Of a stretch of 64,000 nucleotides of DNA, positions 8,438 to 15,995 are shown piece after piece (within the stretch, counting starts at the first letter, position 1; each line of letters begins with the position of its first letter). The notes beneath the pieces were generated by a model. It searched no databases, was not told where the DNA came from, and saw only the letters and a list, made by a program, of their open reading frames with translations. The DNA is from DATAES01 sp963721305 (lineage in GTDB: Bacteria > Actinomycetota > Acidimicrobiia > Acidimicrobiales > JACDCH01). The translations under genes and the position numbers were made by a program. The stretch spans positions 1 through 64,000 of the forward strand of contig CAVRIR010000003.1 of assembly GCA_963721305.1 (NCBI GenBank), read 5' to 3'.

Positions 8438-8454
8438 GCGGCGCGAGGCGCCGC
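8438..8454 (-). terminator. GC hairpin after the lipoprotein gene
   Basis: GCGGCGC and GCGCCGC pair perfectly around a 3-base loop immediately after the stop of the minus-strand lipoprotein gene. Confidence 0.45.
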
Positions 8455-8455
8455 G

Positions 8456-8866
8456 TCAGCCGCAGTTCAGGTCGCTCTTGATCGCGTCGATGGCGCTTTG
8501 CGCGTTCGAGCCTGTCGTGTTGAGCGCACTGCTCAACTCGTTCACGTTGCTGATGTCGCTGAACGCACTGACGTCGCTCTGGATGCTGTCGATCTGCGGT
8601 GACAGCGACGACCGTTGCTCGGACGTGAGCTTCTTGACGGAGTCGACCAGCGCGTTGAACGCGTCGACTGCTTTCGATGCGTCGTCTTTGGCTTGCCCGA
8701 GGTTGAGCGATCGAACGTCGTTGCCGACCTGTTGCACCGACGAACTGAACGCGGCGCGATCGTTGCAGACCTCCTGCGACGCGTTCGTGCTGCTGGTGCT
8801 GCTACTGCTGCAGGCCGCCGCAGCCATCGAGCCGGTCAGGAGGAGCAACAATGCGAGGCGCTTCAC
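8456..8866 (-). CDS. Small secreted lipoprotein of unknown function
   Basis: This 136-residue protein begins MKRLALLLLLTGSMAAAACS, a signal peptide with a lipobox cysteine at residue 19. A Ser/Thr-rich linker follows, then a mostly helical domain (heptad-like pattern in KDDASKAVDAFNALVDSVKK). It has two further cysteines, one near residue 34 and one at the penultimate position (NCG), which could form a disulfide. No family is recognised. A 7-bp hairpin follows directly. Confidence 0.75.
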   Translation of the reverse strand: MKRLALLLLLTGSMAAAACSSSSTSSTNASQEVCNDRAAFSSSVQQVGNDVRSLNLGQAKDDASKAVDAFNALVDSVKKLTSEQRSSLSPQIDSIQSDVSAFSDISNVNELSSALNTTGSNAQSAIDAIKSDLNCG

Positions 8867-8912
8867 GCCATTACCTCAGCACGACCAGCCGAAGAACTCA
8901 AGGCGAGCGCAA

Positions 8913-9812
8913 CTATCGAAGGTACGTCTTCCCGAATCCTTCGAGGAACGCCTTCGTCTCGCCGAGGTTGTGCGTCGCGCCGGACATCATCACCCATGTG
9001 ACGCCGGCCGCTTCGAGCTCGGCGAAGCCGTCGCGGTGGCGGGCTGCATCCTTCTCCGGCGCAGCCGCGATCGACCGATCCATGTACGAGCACACGACAT
9101 CGAGATCGACGCCGCGTTGTGACGCGGTAGCGCGCATCTCGGCGGTGGCTGTCGCGACCTCGTCGAGTCCGTCCAGCGCGGGCGAGCGTGCCGTCTTCGC
9201 GATCTCCGGTGGAACGACCAACGGCATCCAACCCTGTGCCCGTTCTGCGACCCGACGGCGAGTGATCTTGGCGTTGCCGCCGATCCAGATCGGGATGGGC
9301 TGCTGCACCGGGCACGGACGTCCGATGCACTCGACGGCTTCGAAGTGGCGGCCCTTGTAGCTGAACGGCTCGCCGCTCCAGTGCATCGGCAACACGTCGA
9401 GCGCTTCGTCGAACAGCGCGTTGCGTTCCTCGATGTCGACGCCGAGCGCGCGGAACTCACCTTTGAGGTAACCGGTGCCGACGCCCAGGATGAACCGTCC
9501 GTCCGACAACTTGTCGACTGTCGCCGCCGTCTTCGCCAGGAGCAGCGGATTGCGGTACGGCATGACCGACACGTACGTGAGCAGCTTCATCGTCGTGGTC
9601 ACCGCTGCGACATACGAAAGAGCCACGAACGGATCCAGGCTCTGGTGTCCGCCGGACGCGAGCCAGCGCGCGCCGGGCGAAGGATGTTCCGTCAACGCGA
9701 ATCCGCCGAAGCCCACTTGTTCGGCGATGCGCGCTACTTCGCCCATCGGGCCCGGCGCGAGCATGTCCCGTTCGGTGCCCTGCATCTCCGGATAGGCGTA
9801 CATGAAGCGCAT
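8913..9812 (-). CDS. LLM class F420-dependent oxidoreductase (TIGR03619-like)
   Basis: This 299-residue flavin-type TIM barrel has the luciferase-like features GGFALTEHPSP near residue 35, TTTMKLLTYVSVMPYRNP, VDKLSDGRFILGVGTGYLKG and IWIGGNAKITRRRVAERAQG. These are typical of actinobacterial F420-dependent LLM oxidoreductases. A GAGGAG ribosome binding site precedes ATG 9812. The substrate is unknown. It is probably transcribed alone. Confidence 0.85.
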   Translation of the reverse strand: MRFMYAYPEMQGTERDMLAPGPMGEVARIAEQVGFGGFALTEHPSPGARWLASGGHQSLDPFVALSYVAAVTTTMKLLTYVSVMPYRNPLLLAKTAATVDKLSDGRFILGVGTGYLKGEFRALGVDIEERNALFDEALDVLPMHWSGEPFSYKGRHFEAVECIGRPCPVQQPIPIWIGGNAKITRRRVAERAQGWMPLVVPPEIAKTARSPALDGLDEVATATAEMRATASQRGVDLDVVCSYMDRSIAAAPEKDAARHRDGFAELEAAGVTWVMMSGATHNLGETKAFLEGFGKTYLR

Positions 9813-10015
9813 TCGCGACTGCTCCTCTTCGATGCGGTTCCCAGTCCTGCGCGGTCGTCATGGGGAACATGAGCTCCGCGGGACGTCAAGGTGCCCGTCG
9901 ATGATCGCCGTGACCGGCATGGTCCCACGTCCATCGCGGCAGTCTCGCAGGTGGAGCCGCAACCCGAAGTGGTGTGGCGTGCGATCATCCTGGCGACCGA
10001 CCCGACAGTCGGCGT
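9813..10015. other. Intergenic region before tRNA-Arg
   Basis: About 200 bases between the start of the LLM gene and tRNA-Arg should hold both promoters. I see no gene or strong repeat. Confidence 0.4.
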
Positions 10016-10088
10016 GCCCCCGTAGCTCAGCGGACAGAGCAGCCGCCTTCTAAGCGGACGGTCGCAGGTTCGAGTCCTGCCGGGGGCG
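10016..10088 (+). tRNA. tRNA-Arg (TCT)
   Basis: The acceptor stem GCCCCCG pairs with CGGGGGC, the D arm is AGCTCAGCGGACAGAGC, the anticodon loop TTCTAAG gives anticodon TCT, and the T arm contains TTCGAGT. The structure is complete. Confidence 0.93.
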
Positions 10089-10129
10089 CTCGGTGGACGT
10101 TGCGTTCACCACGCACGACGACGAACTTG

Positions 10130-10751
10130 ATGAGACAGTCATGGTGGATCGCCACCCTCTTCATCGTTGGATCCACGTGCTTCGCGCTCGGCGCCTTCCC
10201 GCCGTACGCGAGCCTGGTGGGAGCGAAGGCCGACGGTGTCACGTACTTCGTCGGCTCCATCTTCTTCACGTCTGCGGCGTTCTTGCAGTTCCGCCAGTCG
10301 GGCGACCGGTTGGCCTGGTGGGCAGGACTCATCCAACTGGCCGGCACGCTCTTCTTCAACCGGTCGACGTTCCAGGCGCTGAACCTCACGCTCACCGCCG
10401 CGGAGGCGGACCGCCATGTGTGGACTCCGGACGTTCTCGGCTCGGCCGCCTTCCTCGTGGCGAGCGCGATCGCGTGCGTGGACGTCCGCCGTCCATCGAA
10501 GACCACGCGCCGGAGCCACGACTGGTGGTCTGCCTGGGTCGAACATGGCGGGTTCGGTTGCCTTCGGCGTGTCCGCGGCGGCCAGCTACGTGATCGTCGA
10601 CACCGACACGCTGCGCAGTGCCGAGCGAGCCAACCTCGGCACGTTCATCGGCGCGGTGTGCTTCCTGATCGGTGCCGTGCTGATCCTGCCCACACGTGGC
10701 GCGGCGCACCTCGAGCGCGACCGGGCCGCGCTCGAGGACGAAGACGACTGA
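10130..10751 (+). CDS. Small integral membrane protein, one frameshift
   Basis: ATG 10130 opens a membrane protein whose first frame has three or four hydrophobic helices (WWIATLFIVGSTCFALGAF, YFVGSIFFTSAAFLQF, WAGLIQLAGTLFF). The last two helices are in another frame after about 10535 (GSVAFGVSAAASYVIVD, GTFIGAVCFLIGAVLILPT), ending at 10751 with a charged tail. The joined length is about 207 residues. It resembles YrhK-domain-like membrane proteins of actinobacteria. No function is known. It starts 42 bases after tRNA-Arg. Confidence 0.65.
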
Positions 10752-10766
10752 CGGGTGGCGTGAAGC

Positions 10767-11582
10767 TCAGCGGCGGTTCACGTTGCCGGCGTCGACGGGG
10801 ATGACGGTGCCCGTGATGTAGCGGGCGTCGTCGGAGGCCAGCCATGCGACCGCGTTCGCAACGTCGATGGCCTCGACGGCCTCGACCGGGATGGCGTTGG
10901 TCAACGAGTTGGCCAGCTCGGGGACGTGCTGCACGATGAGCGAAACATCGCCGTTGTTGGCCATCGGGGTGCGAACGGTCGTGGGCGCCACGCTGTTGAC
11001 CCGGATGTTGTGCGGCGCGAGGTAGTTGGCCCATGAGCGCATGAGGCCGATGACGCCGTGCTTCGCTGCGGTGTAGCCGAGCATGCCCGGGACGACCGAC
11101 GGAGAGCCGGTGAGTCCGCCAGTGGAGCTCGTGAGGATGATGGAGCCGCCCCGCCCGACCTCGATCATCGACGGGATGGCGACGCGGCCGGTGTTCCACA
11201 CACCTTTGAGGTTCACGCCGACGACTTCGTCCCACTGCTCGTCGGGCGTCGCGAATCCGCCGGGCCCGATGCCGGCGTTGGCGACGACAACGGTGGCCGC
11301 TCCGAGTTGGGCCGCGCCGTCGTCGAACGCCTGCTGCAGACCTTCGACGTCGCGGACGTCGACCTCGTGGGCGACGATCCCTCGGCCGAGGTCCTTCACC
11401 TGCCGGACTGTCTCGTCGAGATCCTCTCGGGTCGACATCTGGTAGCCGACCACCTGGAGCTGCTGGCAGATGTCGACGGCGATGATGTCGGCGCCCTCCT
11501 CCGCCAGCCGGATCGCATGCGCGCGACCCTGGCCGCGTGCGGCGCCGGTGATGAAGGCCACCTGGCCGTCGAGCTTGCCCAT
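10767..11582 (-). CDS. Mycofactocin-coupled SDR family oxidoreductase
   Basis: This 271-residue short-chain dehydrogenase has the glycine-rich motif TGAARGQGRAHAIRLA, the NAG motif (VVVANAGIGPG), an active-site Ser (SSTGG) and YTAAKHG. The GARGQGRAHA variant and the long insertion after AVDIC mark the mycofactocin-coupled subgroup, whose members hold NAD(H) tightly and pass electrons to the peptide-derived cofactor mycofactocin. No mycofactocin biosynthesis genes are in the window. It is convergent with the membrane-protein gene, 15 bases apart. Confidence 0.88.
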   Translation of the reverse strand: MGKLDGQVAFITGAARGQGRAHAIRLAEEGADIIAVDICQQLQVVGYQMSTREDLDETVRQVKDLGRGIVAHEVDVRDVEGLQQAFDDGAAQLGAATVVVANAGIGPGGFATPDEQWDEVVGVNLKGVWNTGRVAIPSMIEVGRGGSIILTSSTGGLTGSPSVVPGMLGYTAAKHGVIGLMRSWANYLAPHNIRVNSVAPTTVRTPMANNGDVSLIVQHVPELANSLTNAIPVEAVEAIDVANAVAWLASDDARYITGTVIPVDAGNVNRR

Positions 11583-11684
11583 CTTGTGTTCCTCTCGTTG
11601 CGACTGGTCGGAGCGCGACAGGTGGGCGCTCGCCTACGAATGGCAGCAACGTAGCAACGACATCGCGGGCGTTGCCGCATCGAG

Positions 11685-12296
11685 TCACTCCTGGGGCAGG
11701 GTCTCCTTGGCGTCGTCGTACGAACCCGTCGGCGGGCTCGGGTCGGCCGCATACGTCAGATGCACGACGCCGGTCTGGAACGGCTGGCACGACAGCAGCC
11801 GGAGATGTCGCGGCGGGCCTCCGTCCTCGAACAGTCGTAGCCCTGATCCCGCAGTGGCCGGATGCACGAACAGATGCAGTTCGTCGAGCAGGGCTGCGTC
11901 GAGGAGCTGCCGGACGACCGACACGGACCCGCTGAGCGCGATCCGCCGGATGCTCGCGTCCTGCTTCAGGGCAGTCACCGCGCTGATCAGATCGCCGTCG
12001 AGCTGTTCGGAGTTACGCCACGTGAACGACAACGGAGAACGCGACGCGACGATCTTGCGCATGTCGCCGAGGCGCTTCGCGAACTCGGCGTCGTCGCCTC
12101 CCGCGACCTCACGGTCGGGCCACGCGCCGGCGAAGCTGTCATAGGTAACGCGTCCGAACAGCATCACGTCCGCGTCATGGGTGTCGCCGACTGCGGCCCC
12201 CATCTCCTCGTTGAAGTAGGGGAAGTGCCAGTTCCCGCGCATGGGATCGACGACTCCGTCGAGCGCACTGAACAAGCTTGCTGTCACGGTGGCCAT
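11685..12296 (-). CDS. Dihydrofolate reductase family (RibD C-terminal-like) protein
   Basis: This product of about 203 residues starts at ATG 12296, behind a strong AGGAGG site. It shows the RibD_C/DHFR-like fold pattern: MATVTASLFSALDGVVD, then DADVMLFGRVTYDSFAGAWP, a central RIALSGSVSVVRQLLDAALL and DELHLFVHPATAGSGLRLFE. Such proteins are common single genes in actinobacteria and usually have no proven substrate. An in-frame upstream start exists at 12329 but lacks a ribosome binding site. Confidence 0.85.
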   Translation of the reverse strand: MATVTASLFSALDGVVDPMRGNWHFPYFNEEMGAAVGDTHDADVMLFGRVTYDSFAGAWPDREVAGGDDAEFAKRLGDMRKIVASRSPLSFTWRNSEQLDGDLISAVTALKQDASIRRIALSGSVSVVRQLLDAALLDELHLFVHPATAGSGLRLFEDGGPPRHLRLLSCQPFQTGVVHLTYAADPSPPTGSYDDAKETLPQE

Positions 12297-12410
12297 CGGG
12301 CGTCCTCCTGAAGTGGTCGCGAGCAACACGTGAGATGGTGGACATCATCGCTCGCGGGATCGGTGGGGCGGATCCGCGCCCTTTCGATCCACCACGGCAG
12401 ACTGAAGGCG

Positions 12411-13061
12411 ATGACCATCAAGGTTTTCCTGCTGGACGACCACGAGATCGTCCGGCGCGGCGTGCGCGAACTGCTCGAAGCCGAGGACGACTTCGAAATC
12501 GTCGGCGAGGCAGGCACCGCGGAAGAGGCGCGCTACCGCATCCCGGCGACCAGCCCCGACGTCGCCGTGCTCGACGTGCGCCTCCCCGACGGCAACGGCG
12601 TCGAAGTGTGCCGTGACGTTCGCTCGAGCCGGCCAGAGCTCGCCTGCATCATGCTGACGTCGTTCGCGGACGACGAGGCGCTGTTCGAAGCCATCATGGC
12701 GGGCGCGTCGGGCTACGTCCTCAAGCAGGTCTCGGGTTCGAACCTGGTCGACACGATCCGACGGGTCGGCGCAGGACAGTCCCTGCTCGACCCGACGGTC
12801 ACGGCGCGGGTGCTCGAACGTCTGCGCAAGGGGCCGGACGAAGACGAACGGCTCAAGGGCATCACGGCCCAGGAGCGCCGGATCCTCAACCTGCTGGCCG
12901 ACGGCATGACGAATCGCCAGATCGCCGAGGAGATGTTCCTCGCCGAGAAGACGGTCAAGAACTACGTGTCGAACCTTCTCGCGAAGCTCGGCATGAGCCG
13001 GCGCACCGAAGCCGCCGTCTTCGCCGCTCGCCTCGCGGAGCGGCGCCAACACGAGCTCTGA
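12411..13061 (+). CDS. devR: DevR/DosR-type response regulator (NarL/FixJ family)
   Basis: ATG 12411 starts a 216-residue regulator. The receiver domain has acidic residues at KVFLLDDHE and phospho-acceptor Asp55 in VAVLDVRLPDGNG. The LuxR-type HTH reads ITAQERRILNLLADGMTNRQ, then FLAEKTVKNYVSNLLAKLGM and SRRTEAAVFA. This matches Mycobacterium tuberculosis DevR nearly block for block, including the recognition helix. DevR controls hypoxia and dormancy genes after phosphorylation by DevS/DosT. No sensor kinase is next to it here. DosR-like boxes lie before the next two genes, which supports the assignment. Confidence 0.88.
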   Translation: MTIKVFLLDDHEIVRRGVRELLEAEDDFEIVGEAGTAEEARYRIPATSPDVAVLDVRLPDGNGVEVCRDVRSSRPELACIMLTSFADDEALFEAIMAGASGYVLKQVSGSNLVDTIRRVGAGQSLLDPTVTARVLERLRKGPDEDERLKGITAQERRILNLLADGMTNRQIAEEMFLAEKTVKNYVSNLLAKLGMSRRTEAAVFAARLAERRQHEL

Positions 13062-13077
13062 CCACCCAATTCAGGTT

Positions 13078-13091
13078 GGGACTTTGGCCAC
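13078..13091 (+). promoter_or_regulatory. DosR-like box GGGACTTTGGCCAC
   Basis: The site fits the published mycobacterial pattern GGGACTTNNGNCCC at all but one defined position. It lies 16 bases after the devR-like stop and 35 bases before the Bpa-like start. Confidence 0.6.
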
Positions 13092-13126
13092 TGTTCGCGG
13101 GAGCTCGGCCGTCGCACGCTGACCAC

Positions 13127-13489
13127 ATGACGAACGACGTTCCGAAAGACAGCGAGTTGGTCGTCGCGCCGGGGAAGGCTCTTCGACTGGCAGACATGAT
13201 CGAAGCGCTCGTGAACGAGATCCACGAGGCGCCGATCGACGAGGAGGCGCGGACGAGGTTCCTCGGGCTGTATCAAGCGACGCTCATCGAGGTCGGCAGC
13301 ACCCTGTCGGACGCGCTGCTCGACGAGTTCGCCCGCCTGCAAACGACGAACGTGACCGACTGCGCGTCGTGCGACGAGCTTCGGCTCGCGATGACGCAGA
13401 TGGAGGGATGGCTGCACGGGCTGCTCATCGGCGTCCTCGCCGGTCGCACCATGGTCGCGGTGGAGATCGAGCCGGCGTCGCGAAGGTGA
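13127..13489 (+). CDS. Short Bpa-like proteasome activator homologue (DUF2587)
   Basis: ATG 13127 gives a 120-residue protein. The core LRLADMIEALVNEIHEAPID, then SDALLDEFARLQ and ELRLAMTQMEGWLHGLLIGV, lines up with the four-helix bundle of mycobacterial Bpa (Rv3780), a ring-forming ATP-independent activator of the 20S proteasome. The mycobacterial protein is longer and ends in a GQYL motif that docks on the proteasome; this one ends in EPASRR without it. It may therefore work differently or be a paralogue. It sits behind a DosR-like box and next to devR and a stress protein. Confidence 0.7.
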   Translation: MTNDVPKDSELVVAPGKALRLADMIEALVNEIHEAPIDEEARTRFLGLYQATLIEVGSTLSDALLDEFARLQTTNVTDCASCDELRLAMTQMEGWLHGLLIGVLAGRTMVAVEIEPASRR

Positions 13490-13533
13490 GTCCGTCGACG
13501 CGGCGCTGACGTGCATCGCGTGACGTCGGGAAG

Positions 13534-13547
13534 AGGACCTTCGCCTC
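13534..13547 (+). promoter_or_regulatory. DosR-like box AGGACCTTCGCCTC
   Basis: This matches GGGACTTNNGNCCC at about nine of the twelve defined positions. It lies 67 bases before the universal stress protein start. It is weaker than the site at 13078 but similarly placed. Confidence 0.4.
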
Positions 13548-13614
13548 TGCCGCCGTACGAGGTCCGGTGCGACCCTTTGATCAGACGATCGATCGAGAAG
13601 GAGGTCGCAGCGAG

Positions 13615-14505
13615 ATGGCAGAACGGTACGTGGTCGGCGTCGATGGTTCCGATGTAGGGCGGCATGCGCTGCGATGGGCGATCGCGGAAGCCGCGCCGCG
13701 GCACGCGCTCGTACATGCGGTGCACGCGTGGACGGTCCCTACGGCCCTGGCCTCGATCGGGCTGTACGCGGCGCCGGTCGACCCGAACGAGTACGAGCAG
13801 TGGGCCAAGAACAGCCTCGAGGCGGACCTTGCGGCGGTCAGTCAGGAATCCGCTGTAGACGAACGAATGGTGACGGCCGAGGTCGTCGCCGGGCACGCGC
13901 CGCAGGTGCTCCTGACCCGTGCCGCCTACGCCGACCTTCTCGTCGTCGGCAACCGCGGTCTCGGCGGCTTCAAAGGGCTGTTGCTCGGATCCGTGAGCCA
14001 GCACTGCGCGGCCCATTCGCCGACGCCTGTTGCGGTCGTCCGGGGCGACTCGCCTCTGCCGAGTGCGGGTGACGTCGTTGTCGGGGTCGACGGCTCGCCG
14101 AGTTCGCAGGCCGCGCTCGACTTCGCTGTTCGGGAAGCAGTTGCACGACATGCAGGACTGGTGGTCGCGCACGCGTGGTGGGTGAGTCATCCAGGCTCGT
14201 CGACGGACGTCCTGCCGTTCGTATCGGTGGACCGAAACGCATACGTCGCGCAGAGCCGTGACGTGATGCGCGAGATGCTCGAGCGGGCCACGGCATCACA
14301 CGGTTCCCCCGAACGAGTCGAACTGGTTCCCATCGAGGACGCGCCGGCGCCCGGGCTGCTCGCGCTCGCAGAGCGCGCGGGTTGTCTCGTGGTCGGTACT
14401 CGCGGGCGCGGGGGACTCGCCGGCATGGTGCTCGGATCGGTCAGCCAGCAGTGCCTGCACCACGCCCGGTGCGCCGTGGTCGTCGTTCCCACACCGACGA
14501 AGTAG
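13615..14505 (+). CDS. Tandem-domain universal stress protein (UspA family)
   Basis: ATG 13615 is chosen because AAGGAGG stands just upstream. The 296-residue product has two Usp domains, each ending in the ATP-binding signature (VVGNRGLGGFKGLLLGSVSQ near residue 125, VVGTRGRGGLAGMVLGSVSQ near residue 270). Each begins with a V.VGVDGS strand. Two-domain ATP-binding Usps are typical members of the DosR dormancy regulon in mycobacteria. The DosR-like box at 13534 and the nearby devR gene suggest the same control here. Confidence 0.9.
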   Translation: MAERYVVGVDGSDVGRHALRWAIAEAAPRHALVHAVHAWTVPTALASIGLYAAPVDPNEYEQWAKNSLEADLAAVSQESAVDERMVTAEVVAGHAPQVLLTRAAYADLLVVGNRGLGGFKGLLLGSVSQHCAAHSPTPVAVVRGDSPLPSAGDVVVGVDGSPSSQAALDFAVREAVARHAGLVVAHAWWVSHPGSSTDVLPFVSVDRNAYVAQSRDVMREMLERATASHGSPERVELVPIEDAPAPGLLALAERAGCLVVGTRGRGGLAGMVLGSVSQQCLHHARCAVVVVPTPTK

Positions 14506-14517
14506 TCCTGCAGCGAC

Positions 14518-15237
14518 TCAGGCGGCGTCGTGGAAGATGAGGCCGAGTGCGTGGCGGTGACCGGATCGCACGATGCTGGCGCCGTGGCGCATCGGCGCGG
14601 CCGACCAACCTCGTTTCGTGCGGACAGGACGATCGCGGGTCGTGAACACGACAGCGTGACCACGCGGGATGGACGTGACGGTCGCGCGTGACTGCGCGCG
14701 TGGGCGTTGCTCGACGACGACGAACTCGCCGCCCGTGTAGTCCTTGCCTGGCTCGTTGAGTCCGATGACGACCTGAAGGGGGAACACGAGGTCGCCATAG
14801 AGATCACGGTGCAGCGCGTTCCAGTCACCGGATCCGTACCGCAAGAGCAACGGCGTCGGTCGCGTCTGACCGGCGACGTGACAGCACTCGAGCCAGTCGT
14901 CGAAGTGGTCGGGCCATGGGCTGGTACGGCCGAGACGTTCGTGCCACGGGCGTGCGACGGTGAGGAGATGGGGCCAGAACGCCTCGCGCAGCGCGGCGAC
15001 TGCATCTGGCAGAGGCGCGCCGAAGTACCGGTACTGGCCCTCGCCGAACCGGTGCCGTGCCATGACGACTGTCGACCGGAAGCGAGCGTCGTCCTCGTAC
15101 CGGTCGATCATCGCCCTGCACTCGACCCCATCGACGACGCGTCCGGTCAACGCGCAGCCGACGCTGTCCAGGTCGTCGACGATCGCAGGCCAATCCAACG
15201 CATCCACGCGTTCGGACCACGCGGTCGTCTCGCTCAT
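14518..15237 (-). CDS. 2OG-Fe(II) oxygenase (prolyl-4-hydroxylase-like)
   Basis: This 239-residue protein starts at ATG 15237, overlapping the AlkB gene by 4 bases. The iron site is visible: NALHRDLYGDLVFPLQ supplies HxD, and GHRHALGLIFHDAA holds a downstream His and the C-terminal strand. GGEFVVVEQRPRAQ is typical of the family. Actinobacterial relatives occur next to alkB genes. Its substrate is unknown. It is the last gene of the ten-gene overlapping chain that otherwise encodes lipid-CoA enzymes. Confidence 0.8.
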   Translation of the reverse strand: MSETTAWSERVDALDWPAIVDDLDSVGCALTGRVVDGVECRAMIDRYEDDARFRSTVVMARHRFGEGQYRYFGAPLPDAVAALREAFWPHLLTVARPWHERLGRTSPWPDHFDDWLECCHVAGQTRPTPLLLRYGSGDWNALHRDLYGDLVFPLQVVIGLNEPGKDYTGGEFVVVEQRPRAQSRATVTSIPRGHAVVFTTRDRPVRTKRGWSAAPMRHGASIVRSGHRHALGLIFHDAA

Positions 15238-15995
15238 TCCAAGCCCGTCTCGCGGATCGTGATGCTGAGCCTTCCCGCGGGCAGGTCGAGCCACTCGGGC
15301 GAGGTGCCTTCGATGATCTTGGTGACGCCGTGGTAGATCCGCCGATTCACGCCGCCGAACACCAGCAGGTCGCCCGAGCGAAGCGCGATGTCGGTGAACG
15401 GCGCGGTCCGCCGGTCCGTTCCGGCCATCCGGAACACCGCGGTGTCACCCAGACTGATCGTGACCACCGGTGCATCGGACGGCTCCTCGGCGTCCTGATG
15501 CAGCCCGAGCCGAGCACCGGGCGCGTAGAGGTTGACGATGGCGGCATCGGGTGAGAACGGTTCGGGGGCGACGGCCCGCACTGCCAGATTCACCAACGAT
15601 CGAGGCAGCGGCTTCACGGGCGCGCCGTCGGTGTCGTCCGCCGTGCGCGAGTAGGCATAGGGCTGCCAATGCCAGCCGAGGCACACCGACTGCACGGTCA
15701 TCAGATCGCCGGTCGGTACTCGGGGATGCCGCAGGCCGGCCGGCGGCTTCGCCCACTCACGGAACTGCTGTGCCAAGGCCTGTTGCTCCGCCGGCGTCAG
15801 CCAACCATGGACGTGGGTCACGTCCTGAAGCGGTCTGCTCGTCCGCGGTGTCAGCTCCGGCGGAGGCGGCTCGACGCCGAGGGTCAGCTGACCGAGGCGC
15901 GGCGTCCCGCTTTCAGGGAGCCGGGCGGGCACACCACCCAGACGACTGCTCCGCATCCGGCTCCGAGCCGACGGCGAGCTTGGGTTCATGCTCAT
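15234..15995 (-). CDS. alkB: AlkB-family 2OG-Fe(II) dioxygenase
   Basis: This 253-residue protein has the AlkB signature: NLYAPGARLGLHQDAEEP (HxD), ISLGDTAVFRM, RSGDLLVFGGVNRRIYHGV (distal His) and RLSITIRETG (the 2OG-binding and substrate arginines). AlkB enzymes remove alkyl lesions from DNA/RNA bases by oxidative demethylation. The first 50 residues are an extra Pro/Arg-rich stretch. Its start overlaps the end of the acyl-CoA ligase gene (ATGA) and its stop overlaps the next oxygenase, so it is cotranslated within a catabolic operon, an unusual setting. Confidence 0.9.
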   Translation of the reverse strand: MSMNPSSPSARSRMRSSRLGGVPARLPESGTPRLGQLTLGVEPPPPELTPRTSRPLQDVTHVHGWLTPAEQQALAQQFREWAKPPAGLRHPRVPTGDLMTVQSVCLGWHWQPYAYSRTADDTDGAPVKPLPRSLVNLAVRAVAPEPFSPDAAIVNLYAPGARLGLHQDAEEPSDAPVVTISLGDTAVFRMAGTDRRTAPFTDIALRSGDLLVFGGVNRRIYHGVTKIIEGTSPEWLDLPAGRLSITIRETGLE

